Assembly: GCA_029547265.1 (NCBI GenBank)
Contig: JAKPPP010000293.1
Location: forward strand, 1-34,072
Source: Bacteroidota bacterium
Lineage (GTDB): Bacteria; Bacteroidota; Bacteroidia; AKYH767-A; OLB10
Direction: 5' to 3'
DNA length: 34,072 bases
Shown here: positions 21,273 through 28,753 of the stretch, piece by piece
Position numbering within the stretch: position 1 is the first letter of the stretch
How the letters are laid out: each line of letters starts with the position of its first letter
Made by a program: the position numbers and the translations under genes
The notes under the pieces: model-generated
What the model was told of the DNA's origin: nothing
Seen by the model: only the letters and a program-made list of their open reading frames with translations
The model's database searches: none

Positions 21273-23879
21273 TCAGAACATCGACTTCCCTTTTTCCATC
21301 GCTGCTTTTAATCCTTCAGCATTTTTTCCTCCGGCTGTCGCATAGAAAGGTTGTCCGCCGCCACCGCCTTGAATTTCTTTAGCTAAGTCGCGAATAATAT
21401 TTGTAGCGTTAAGTGATTTCTCCGCTACTAAGTTCTCGGCAATGATTAACGATAACGACGGCTTGCCATCAACGTTAGATCCAATTAAACAGACTAAATT
21501 CTCGATTTGATTTTTCAATTCGAAAGAGATATTCTTAACTGAGTCGCCCGGAAGATCTACTTGTTCAACGATGAGATTGATTCCGTTTACTGCTTTCACT
21601 TTTGTAAGCAGTTCTTTCTTGATTTGTTGTGCTTTCTCGTGCATCACGGCATCGAGTTGCTTGCGCAGTTTAGCCGTTTCTTCTAATGCTGATTCAAGGC
21701 CTTTTACTACATCCTTCGGATTATTCAACAACTCTTTCACCTTACGCAAGGTATCGATTTGATTGCGTAAATAGTTTTCTGCATTATCGGCAGTAATCGC
21801 TTCTATACGACGAACACCGGCAGCTACTGCACTTTCTGCTATCAATTTAAAGTAACCGATTTCTCCTGTAGCTTTTACGTGTGTTCCTCCACATAATTCA
21901 ACAGAATAATTTCTATCGAATGTAATGATGCGAACAAAGTCGCCATATTTCTCTCCGAACAGTGCCGTTGCTCCCGACTCCATCGCTTGTTTAATAGGAA
22001 CATTACGTTGTTCATTCAAGACAATATTTTCGCGCACCTTTTGGTTAACGATTTGCTCAATCTGCATCAACTCTTCATCCGTCACTTTCGCGAAATGCGA
22101 AAAGTCAAAACGTGTTTGATCGGGATTTACAAGAGATCCTTTTTGAGCTACGTGATTTCCTAATACTTGCTTTAATGCAGCATGCAATAAGTGAGTCGCA
22201 CTGTGATTTTTAGTTGTATTCGCTCTTCTGCCTACATCAATACGTGCATTAATATTACCTTCAACATTCTCAGGCAATTGATCTGCATAATGAACGATTA
22301 GATTATTTTCTTTTTGTGTATCTGTAATTCGGATAGCCTTACCGTTAGCTTCAAGAACACCGGTATCGCCAACTTGTCCACCACTCTCAGCATAAAAAGG
22401 AGTACGATTCAATACAATTTGATATTGCTCTTTGCTTCCTTTCTTAATTTTACGATACTTGATGATTTCTGCTACGCATTCAAATTCATCATACCCGATA
22501 AAATCAACTGCTTCGTCTTCATTCACGATTGTCCAGTCGTCGGTACTCATCGCCGTAGCTTTACGAGAGCGATTTTTCTGTTCAGCCATGCATTTATCGA
22601 AGCCTTCCATATCGACCGACTTATTATTCTCACGTGCCATCAGCTGCGTTAAGTCGATTGGAAATCCGAATGTATCATACAATTCAAAAGCGAAATCACC
22701 GGCGATTAAATTCTCCGAATAAGCTTCGAACTTTTTAATACCCATGTCGAGTGTTCTCAAGAACGACAATTCTTCTTCTTGAATTACGCGCGCGACAAAA
22801 TCGTGTTGAGCATTTAACTCAGGGAATACATCTTTAAACTGAAGAGAGATAATATCAACCAACTTATACAAGAATGGTTCTTTAATATTCAAGAATGTAA
22901 AAGCATAACGCACTGCGCGACGCAGGATACGACGAATAACGTAACCGGCTTTATTATTTGAAGGTAATTGTCCGTCGGATACAGCAAAAGAGATCGCACG
23001 AATATGATCAGAGATCACTCGCATAGCGATATCTGTTTTCTCATTTTTTCCGTAAGCAATGCCTGAAGCTTTCTCAATGAAATTGATAGTAGGAGTAAAC
23101 ACATCGGTATCGTAATTCGACACTTTACCTTGCATAGCCATACAAAGACGCTCGAAGCCCATACCGGTATCAACGTGACGAGCAGGAAGCGGTTCAAGAG
23201 AACCATCTGCTTTACGGTTGAATTCCATAAAGACATTATTCCAGATTTCGATCACCTGAGGGTCCGACATATTTACGAGATCCTTTCCATCTACCTTTTG
23301 ACGTTCGGTATCGGAACGTAAATCGATATGAATTTCAGAACATGGTCCGCAAGGTCCCTGCTCACCCATCTCCCAGAAATTATCCTTTTTGTTACCGCGA
23401 AGGATACGATCTTCAGCGATCCACTTCTTCCAAAAATCATAGGCATCCTGATCGAAAGCTAAATTTTCTTTAGCATCTCCCTCAAAAACAGTCACATACA
23501 AACGATCTTTCGGTAACTTATAAACGTTAGTGAGCAAGTCCCACGCCCACTCGATAGCTTCTTCTTTAAAATAATCGCCAAACGACCAGTTACCAAGCAT
23601 TTCGAACATCGTATGGTGGTAGGTATCCACTCCAACCTCCTCAAGATCATTATGTTTACCCGAAACACGCAAACATTTTTGGGTATTGGCCACCCTTGTT
23701 GCGAAAGGCGTAACATTACCGAGGATGATATCCTTAAACTGGTTCATACCGGCATTGGTGAACATGAGAGTCGGGTCGTTTTTCACGACGATTGGGGCCG
23801 ACGGAACGATGGTATGACCTTTAGATTTGAAGTAATCGAGGAAGCCCTGACGAATTTGTGCTGAAGTAAGCGTGCTCAT
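21273..23879 (-). CDS. alaS: alanyl-tRNA synthetase
   Basis: Charges tRNA-Ala with alanine in the cytoplasm. At 868 aa it is full length. The class II catalytic core opens with IRQGFLDYFKSKGHTIVPS and FTNAGMNQFKD. The editing domain has the zinc motif HSATH (about residues 557-561) and CGGTH (about 661-665), both intact, so mischarged Ser/Gly-tRNA clearance should work. The C-terminal domain has the Gly-rich GGGGGQPFYATAGG segment. It is transcribed away from an M23 peptidase gene; its terminator lies downstream. Its cognate tRNA-Ala(TGC) is encoded in the rRNA spacer of this window. Confidence 0.99.
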   Translation of the reverse strand: MSTLTSAQIRQGFLDYFKSKGHTIVPSAPIVVKNDPTLMFTNAGMNQFKDIILGNVTPFATRVANTQKCLRVSGKHNDLEEVGVDTYHHTMFEMLGNWSFGDYFKEEAIEWAWDLLTNVYKLPKDRLYVTVFEGDAKENLAFDQDAYDFWKKWIAEDRILRGNKKDNFWEMGEQGPCGPCSEIHIDLRSDTERQKVDGKDLVNMSDPQVIEIWNNVFMEFNRKADGSLEPLPARHVDTGMGFERLCMAMQGKVSNYDTDVFTPTINFIEKASGIAYGKNEKTDIAMRVISDHIRAISFAVSDGQLPSNNKAGYVIRRILRRAVRYAFTFLNIKEPFLYKLVDIISLQFKDVFPELNAQHDFVARVIQEEELSFLRTLDMGIKKFEAYSENLIAGDFAFELYDTFGFPIDLTQLMARENNKSVDMEGFDKCMAEQKNRSRKATAMSTDDWTIVNEDEAVDFIGYDEFECVAEIIKYRKIKKGSKEQYQIVLNRTPFYAESGGQVGDTGVLEANGKAIRITDTQKENNLIVHYADQLPENVEGNINARIDVGRRANTTKNHSATHLLHAALKQVLGNHVAQKGSLVNPDQTRFDFSHFAKVTDEELMQIEQIVNQKVRENIVLNEQRNVPIKQAMESGATALFGEKYGDFVRIITFDRNYSVELCGGTHVKATGEIGYFKLIAESAVAAGVRRIEAITADNAENYLRNQIDTLRKVKELLNNPKDVVKGLESALEETAKLRKQLDAVMHEKAQQIKKELLTKVKAVNGINLIVEQVDLPGDSVKNISFELKNQIENLVCLIGSNVDGKPSLSLIIAENLVAEKSLNATNIIRDLAKEIQGGGGGQPFYATAGGKNAEGLKAAMEKGKSMF

Positions 23880-23905
23880 TTGGTATTTTACTATTGAAAT
23901 TCTGC

Positions 23906-23913
23906 TATTTTTG
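23906..23913 (+). promoter_or_regulatory. -7 element of the M23 peptidase promoter
   Basis: TATTTTTG fits TAnnTTTG and lies 29 bp before the peptidase ATG. The nearest TTTG upstream is 23 nt away, longer than usual. Initiation would be near 23917, only a few bases from the predicted alaS start on the opposite strand. Confidence 0.5.
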
Positions 23914-23923
23914 TGAGAACAGG

Positions 23924-23955
23924 CAAATTTAGGAAATAAGACATGCCGAAAGCAA
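23924..23955 (-). promoter_or_regulatory. alaS promoter
   Basis: On the minus strand -7 element TAAATTTG (23924-23931) matches the consensus. A TTG at 23953-23955 is 21 nt upstream and lies inside the first codons of the divergent peptidase gene. Initiation would be near 23920, giving a ~40-nt alaS leader. Confidence 0.6.
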
Positions 23956-24914
23956 AATATTACTTCAATACTGACTCCTTAAAGTACGAAAAGGTGGTAG
24001 TTAGCTTCAAGAAACGCTTCTGGCGGGTCATTGGATGGCTATCGAGTGCATTAGTTTTCGGGTCGATTGTACTTTTGATAGCCTATAACTTCCTCGATTC
24101 CCCGAAAGAGAAGCAGCTAAAGCGTGAAATCAACGAGATGGAGCTGCAATACGACCTTTTGCAGCAACGGATGAACTTGGCGGATGCGGTATTAAAAGAC
24201 CTGCAGCAACGCGACGATCAAATTTACCGAGTGATTTTCGAGGCGGAGCCCATTCCTGCGGAAGTGCGAGAAGCGGGATATGGCGGAATTAACCGCTACA
24301 AAGAATTGGAAGGCTACGACAATAGCGAGTTAATGACCGAAACATCGAGGAAAGTTGATAAGTTAAGTCGACAGATTTATATCCAAAGTAAATCATACGA
24401 CGAAGTTTTTGAGCTGGTAAAACAAAAAACGGTGATGTTAGCGAGCATTCCGGGCATTCAACCGGTATCGATGAAAGGTCCGGCAAGAGTAGCATCGGGA
24501 TTCGGATATCGTATTCATCCAATTTATAAAACACCGATGATGCATGAAGGAATAGACTTCACAGCACCAATAGGAACAGAGATATACGCAACAGGAAACG
24601 GAGTCGTAGCAAAAACCGAATATAACGGTCGCGGCTATGGGAACAATGTAGTAATCAACCACGGATTTGGTTACAGTACTTTATACGGTCACATGAGTCG
24701 TTTTAATGTTCGTCCGGGACAAAGAGTAAACCGAGGCGACGTTATTGGATATGTTGGCAACACAGGATCATCGACGGGTCCTCACGTTCACTATGAAGTA
24801 ATAAAAGGAAGTTCGAAAATCGACCCGATCAATTTCTTCTTCAACGATCTTTCACCTGACGAATATGAAATGGTAAGAGAAAAGGCATCACAGCAAAATC
24901 AATCGTTCGACTAA
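23943..24914 (+). CDS. M23 family peptidase, membrane-anchored (LytM domain)
   Basis: A 323-aa protein with a cytoplasmic N-terminus, one membrane segment (about residues 29-48) and a coiled coil (about 55-90, KQLKREINEMELQYDLLQQR). The C-terminal LytM/M23 domain carries the zinc ligands H201 and D205 (MHEGIDF) and H283, with H281 in GPHVHYEV. All catalytic residues are present, so an active peptidoglycan endopeptidase acting in the periplasm is likely, rather than a degenerate NlpD/EnvC-type activator. The next gene, a MerR-type regulator, begins 11 bp after the stop, suggesting co-transcription. This pair of genes faces alaS. Confidence 0.93.
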   Translation: MPKAKYYFNTDSLKYEKVVVSFKKRFWRVIGWLSSALVFGSIVLLIAYNFLDSPKEKQLKREINEMELQYDLLQQRMNLADAVLKDLQQRDDQIYRVIFEAEPIPAEVREAGYGGINRYKELEGYDNSELMTETSRKVDKLSRQIYIQSKSYDEVFELVKQKTVMLASIPGIQPVSMKGPARVASGFGYRIHPIYKTPMMHEGIDFTAPIGTEIYATGNGVVAKTEYNGRGYGNNVVINHGFGYSTLYGHMSRFNVRPGQRVNRGDVIGYVGNTGSSTGPHVHYEVIKGSSKIDPINFFFNDLSPDEYEMVREKASQQNQSFD

Positions 24915-24925
24915 ACAAGAATCTT

Positions 24926-25267
24926 ATGGCAATAATGGACTTCGACAAAGAAACAGAAAAGCTCTACTATACTATAGGAGAAGTTGCTGATATGTTCGCC
25001 GTAAATTCATCGTTAATTCGTTTTTGGGAAAAAGAATTTGAAGTACTAAAGCCAAAGAAAAACAAAAAAGGAAATCGACTTTTCACTGCCGAAGACCTTA
25101 GTAATTTAAAACTCATTTTTCATCTTGTAAAAGAAAGAGGATATACGTTAGAAGGAGCGAAGAAAAAGCTCAATGAGAATAAAGAGAACGTTGAAGAGCA
25201 AGTTCAGATTAAAGAAACTTTAGTAAGGATGAGGCAGTTTCTTAGCGAGCTGAAGGACAGTATTTGA
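24926..25267 (+). CDS. MerR-family transcriptional regulator
   Basis: A 113-aa cytoplasmic protein with an N-terminal winged helix-turn-helix (YYTIGEVADMFAVNSSLIRFWEKEF, residues about 14-38, then wing NKKGNRLFTAEDL) and a following helix (LKLIFHLVKERGYTLEGAKKKL). The C-terminal ~30 residues are helical (VQIKETLVRMRQFLSELKDSI) and probably make the dimer coiled coil. There is no effector domain and no Cys, so metal or drug sensing as in classical MerR is unlikely. It resembles the short MerR proteins found next to M23 peptidases in Bacteroidota. The ATG at 24926 is used; one at 24935 is possible. It converges with a GtrA-like gene with only 5 bp between the stops. Confidence 0.9.
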   Translation: MAIMDFDKETEKLYYTIGEVADMFAVNSSLIRFWEKEFEVLKPKKNKKGNRLFTAEDLSNLKLIFHLVKERGYTLEGAKKKLNENKENVEEQVQIKETLVRMRQFLSELKDSI

Positions 25268-25272
25268 ACAGA

Positions 25273-25719
25273 TTAATTATTATTCTTCCTCCCCATTTTG
25301 AAAGAAAAAGATTTGTGGATAAGAAAGCTTAGCATTCCAATAGTAATTGCAGAAGTTCCTCTGGCAATTGTTGGGAACCATCCGAAATTATTTATGAGGA
25401 AATGCATAAAGAAATAATTCAGCACCAAAATAAATAACGCCACTAATACGAAGCGAAGTAACTGTTGATGTGTTGCTAATTCCGATTCGTTAAACACTAA
25501 GAACTTTGTAATTAAAAAATTAGTGATTAACCCCATAGTGTAAGACAAAATTAGTGAAGCTGTAGGTGCGGACACAGTATACACACCAAACAAATCGATA
25601 TTTGATTTTTGGTAGATATAGTTAAAGGCCACAAAGTACACAGTAATATCAACCCAAGTAGCAATACCGGCGGAGATGAAATACCTGAAAACTTTCGATT
25701 TTAAAATAGCTTTAACCAT
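25273..25719 (-). CDS. GtrA-like family membrane protein
   Basis: A 148-aa inner membrane protein from the ATG at 25719; a TTG six bases upstream is a weaker start. It has four hydrophobic segments (about residues 10-30, 40-65, 82-105 and 112-135) in the layout of GtrA-like proteins, with the opening FRYFISAGIATWVDITVY. Family members help flip or translocate lipid-linked sugars (undecaprenyl-phosphate glucose in phage GtrA). It begins 7 bp after the stop of the heptose epimerase gene, so a role in surface polysaccharide is consistent with the context, but its substrate is unknown. Confidence 0.88.
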   Translation of the reverse strand: MVKAILKSKVFRYFISAGIATWVDITVYFVAFNYIYQKSNIDLFGVYTVSAPTASLILSYTMGLITNFLITKFLVFNESELATHQQLLRFVLVALFILVLNYFFMHFLINNFGWFPTIARGTSAITIGMLSFLIHKSFSFKMGRKNNN

Positions 25720-25726
25720 AAACAAC

Positions 25727-26692
25727 TTAATAATAATTTCCTGTCATCAAATAATTTTTCACATAATCGGTAACACCTTCCTCTAAAGAATGAAAAGGAG
25801 TGTTATAACCTTGAGCAATTAACTTCGACATATCTGCCTCTGTAAAATACTGGTATTTATCTCTTATATCTTCAGGGATATCAACGAACTCAATATTGGT
25901 ATCCTTATTCATTGCATTAAAAGTAGCAGCAGCAAGATCATAGAACGAGCGCGCCTTTCCGGCTCCTAAATTATAAATACCGGATGTCACTTTGTGTTGC
26001 ATTAAGAACACACAAACGTTCACTACATCCATCACATAAACGAAATCGCGCAACTGCCATCCATCTTTATAATCGGGGCGATGAGAGCGAAACAATTTTA
26101 CTTTTCCAGTTGCATTGATTTGATTAAAAGAATGGAATATTACAGATGCCATTCTCGCTTTATGAAATTCATTCGGGCCATAAACATTAAAGAATTTCAA
26201 TCCTTGCCATTGCGGAGGAGTAGCATCTTGTTCTAAAGCCCAGATATCGAATTCCTGCTTCGACCATCCATATGGATTGAGTGGTTTAAGATCCGGAATT
26301 TTCGATTCATCATCTTTATATCCCAACTCACCGTCGCCATAAGTTGCAGCAGAAGAGGCATACACTAACGGAATATTAAAGCTGGTACAAACTCGCCAAA
26401 TGGCCTTAGTATAATTTACATTCAGCTTATCGAAAATCTCTTTATTAAACTCTGTAGTATCGGTACGTGCACCAATATGAAACACAAAAGAAACTTTATC
26501 AGCATTCGCTTCAAACCAAGGAAGGAAAGCTTCGCGATCAATTTGACGTCCGTATTTTTTATCCGCTAAATTCTTCTGCTTAGTCTGCGACGAAAAATCA
26601 TCGACCAATAAAAGATCATTAAAGCCCAATTTATTCAATCGACCTGTCAACACACTTCCGATAAACCCTGCGGCTCCTGTTACTACTATCAT
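25727..26692 (-). CDS. hldD: ADP-L-glycero-D-manno-heptose-6-epimerase
   Basis: A 321-aa cytoplasmic short-chain dehydrogenase/epimerase that interconverts ADP-D- and ADP-L-glycero-D-manno-heptose for the lipopolysaccharide inner core (also named rfaD). The NAD(P)-binding glycine motif TGAAGFIG is at residues 5-12. The catalytic YxxxK is Y141/K145 (PYGWSKQEFD), and the family segments FHIGARTDTTE, YASSAATYG and KFFNVYGPNEFHK are present. Start and length fit the family. It is the middle gene of three on the minus strand: 14 bp after mqnD and 7 bp before the GtrA-like gene, hence probably one operon. Confidence 0.95.
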   Translation of the reverse strand: MIVVTGAAGFIGSVLTGRLNKLGFNDLLLVDDFSSQTKQKNLADKKYGRQIDREAFLPWFEANADKVSFVFHIGARTDTTEFNKEIFDKLNVNYTKAIWRVCTSFNIPLVYASSAATYGDGELGYKDDESKIPDLKPLNPYGWSKQEFDIWALEQDATPPQWQGLKFFNVYGPNEFHKARMASVIFHSFNQINATGKVKLFRSHRPDYKDGWQLRDFVYVMDVVNVCVFLMQHKVTSGIYNLGAGKARSFYDLAAATFNAMNKDTNIEFVDIPEDIRDKYQYFTEADMSKLIAQGYNTPFHSLEEGVTDYVKNYLMTGNYY

Positions 26693-26706
26693 GACTCAAA
26701 TTAAAT

Positions 26707-27537
26707 TTATACGAACACCGGATGAACTAATTCGGGCAAAATACCGGCTTTTTGCCCCTCATTAAATAACTCAGAAATAGCATTACGCCCTTCCGTCCCC
26801 AAATCTATTGAAAAATCGTTGACGTACAGGTTAATATGTTGTTGTTGCACCTCCTCGCTCATCTCTTGGGCATGAGCTTTGATATATGGTTTTGACAACT
26901 CGGGGTAAGAAAAAGCAAACTGAACAGAGTTTTTTATCTGATTTTCAATTACTTTCATCTCTTCCTGGGGTAAGCTTCTTTTTATTGCAATGCAGCCAAG
27001 GGGAATAGGATTTCCTGTTTTTTCTTCCCACAAAGCACCCATATCGGCCACTTTATGGAGGCCTTTTGCTGCATAAGTAAATCGGTTTTCGTGGATGATA
27101 AGTCCAGCATCTACCTTACCGGAAAGGACAGCCTCTTCGATATCGGAGAATAGCATTTCAACTTTACCCTTACACTCCTTCACAAACATCGACATTAACA
27201 GGTGGGCGGTAGTATGCTTTCCGGGTATAGCGATAACAGCATCCTTCAAATCATCGATATTCATTGGAACTTTGCTGATAATCAATGGTCCGCAGCCACG
27301 ACCTAAAGCGCTACCGGCGGCAAGAATTCGATAATGATTTGAAACAAAAGCATAGGCAGCGAAACTCAATTTAGTAACATCAAACATATGATTAGCAGCG
27401 TTTCTATTCAATGCCTCAACATCCATCAGATGCACATCCCAGGTGTCTTTGTAATCGGCTAGACGACCATGGATCATTGCATCAAAAATGAAAGTATCGT
27501 TTGGGCAAGGAGAAAATGCCAGAGAGTAATTCTTCAT
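26707..27537 (-). CDS. mqnD: 1,4-dihydroxy-6-naphthoate synthase (futalosine pathway)
   Basis: A 276-aa enzyme of the MqnA/MqnD family with a periplasmic-binding-protein-like fold. In the futalosine pathway MqnD cleaves cyclic dehypoxanthine futalosine to 1,4-dihydroxy-6-naphthoate, a menaquinone precursor. Diagnostic features are the opening LAFSPCPNDTFIFDAM, the segment VTKLSFAAYAFV, LGRGCGPLII, and VDAGLIIHENRFTY with the conserved His-Glu. The ATG at 27537 begins the family sequence directly. It heads the mqnD-hldD-gtrA group. A UbiD-family decarboxylase, probably acting later in the same pathway, lies 1.2 kb away on the same strand. Confidence 0.94.
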   Translation of the reverse strand: MKNYSLAFSPCPNDTFIFDAMIHGRLADYKDTWDVHLMDVEALNRNAANHMFDVTKLSFAAYAFVSNHYRILAAGSALGRGCGPLIISKVPMNIDDLKDAVIAIPGKHTTAHLLMSMFVKECKGKVEMLFSDIEEAVLSGKVDAGLIIHENRFTYAAKGLHKVADMGALWEEKTGNPIPLGCIAIKRSLPQEEMKVIENQIKNSVQFAFSYPELSKPYIKAHAQEMSEEVQQQHINLYVNDFSIDLGTEGRNAISELFNEGQKAGILPELVHPVFV

Positions 27538-27554
27538 TAAAGAAATCTTTGCTA

Positions 27555-27562
27555 CAAAATTA
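27555..27562 (-). promoter_or_regulatory. -7 element of the mqnD promoter
   Basis: On the minus strand TAATTTTG matches TAnnTTTG and lies 17 nt before the mqnD ATG. I see no TTG at the usual upstream distance. Confidence 0.45.
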
Positions 27563-27619
27563 GCATTCTAAGCTCATAAGAAGAGGTAACGACGAATAAA
27601 TTAGTTTATTTTGCAACGG

Positions 27620-28753
27620 ATGACTCAACAAGAACAAAAAAAGGCTCTGGGGGCCGGCATATTGCAGAAGACCATATTATTCCTTAATGTGTTAGCTGCA
27701 TTAATTTTGTTGATAGTTCAAATTACTCCCCGATTTAGCCCGAAGGTATTTTGGATTTTCGAACCGATATCATATACCTATCCATTTTTCCTTCTAATAA
27801 ATATTGGGTTTATTATTTATTGGGCTATTTCACGAAATCGCTTTGTATTTATATCAATTTTTATAATCATACTTGGGTACGACAAACTCCAATTGTTTTA
27901 TCGCCCCTCCTTTTTAGTTATAGAAGAACCCGAAACAGCAAATTCGATAAAAGTAATGAGTTACAATGTTCGTCTTTTTGATTTATACAATTGGAGCGGC
28001 AACAAAAAGACCCGAAGTAAAATCTTCGAATTATTAACAAAAGAAATGCCCGACATCACTTGCTTTCAAGAATATTATCATAGTGACAAACCCGACTTCG
28101 CGAACAATGATACGTTGAATAAATTATTGAAATCACCTTACAGACAAATTCAATATGGACTTACATTATACAATGATTTCCATTGGGGATTAGCGACTTA
28201 TTGCAAATACCCAATTATAAATAAAGGATTAGTTTTTTTCAAAGAAGGAAGTACTAATTTCGGAATGTTCTGCGATGTGCTTTACAAGGGAGATACAATT
28301 CGAGTGTATAATGTACATTTACAATCGAATCACTTCAAGAAAAAAGATTACGAGTTTATAGCGAATCCCGATTCAGGATCGAAAGAAGATATTGTAAATG
28401 GAGCGATGTCGATTATTACACATATTAAAAAAGGGGTAATAAAACGCACTGAGCAAGTAGATATCCTTAGTGCTCATATGGCATCATGCAAATATCCGAT
28501 TTTAATTTGCGGTGACTTCAATGACCCACCCTATTCTTATGCCTACAACACCATCAGTCACGAATTAAAAGACTGCTATACAGAGAAAGGCAAAGGATTT
28601 GGTATTAGCTACAACGGATCCTTTTTACCATACCGAATCGACTACATTTTACACAGCAAATATTTTGAGTGTTTAAAATATTCTATGGTAAGAAAAAAAC
28701 TCAGCGATCACTATCCTGTGGTAGTTACACTAAAAACTAAACACAAAGACTAG
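27620..28753 (+). CDS. membrane-anchored endonuclease/exonuclease/phosphatase family protein
   Basis: A 377-aa protein from the ATG at 27620 (a TTG at 27611 is also in frame). The first ~100 residues hold about three hydrophobic segments. The C-terminal domain (about 113-375) is an EEP fold: MSYNVRLFDLYNW, the metal Glu in ITCFQEYY, the catalytic ICGDFNDPP and the final SDHYPVVV are all present, so the phosphodiesterase centre looks active. Substrates in this superfamily include DNA, phosphoinositides and sphingomyelin; this one cannot be assigned. Similar proteins with N-terminal membrane segments are common in Bacteroidota. Its stop codon directly abuts the stop of the convergent UbiD gene. 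Confidence 0.88.
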   Translation: MTQQEQKKALGAGILQKTILFLNVLAALILLIVQITPRFSPKVFWIFEPISYTYPFFLLINIGFIIYWAISRNRFVFISIFIIILGYDKLQLFYRPSFLVIEEPETANSIKVMSYNVRLFDLYNWSGNKKTRSKIFELLTKEMPDITCFQEYYHSDKPDFANNDTLNKLLKSPYRQIQYGLTLYNDFHWGLATYCKYPIINKGLVFFKEGSTNFGMFCDVLYKGDTIRVYNVHLQSNHFKKKDYEFIANPDSGSKEDIVNGAMSIITHIKKGVIKRTEQVDILSAHMASCKYPILICGDFNDPPYSYAYNTISHELKDCYTEKGKGFGISYNGSFLPYRIDYILHSKYFECLKYSMVRKKLSDHYPVVVTLKTKHKD

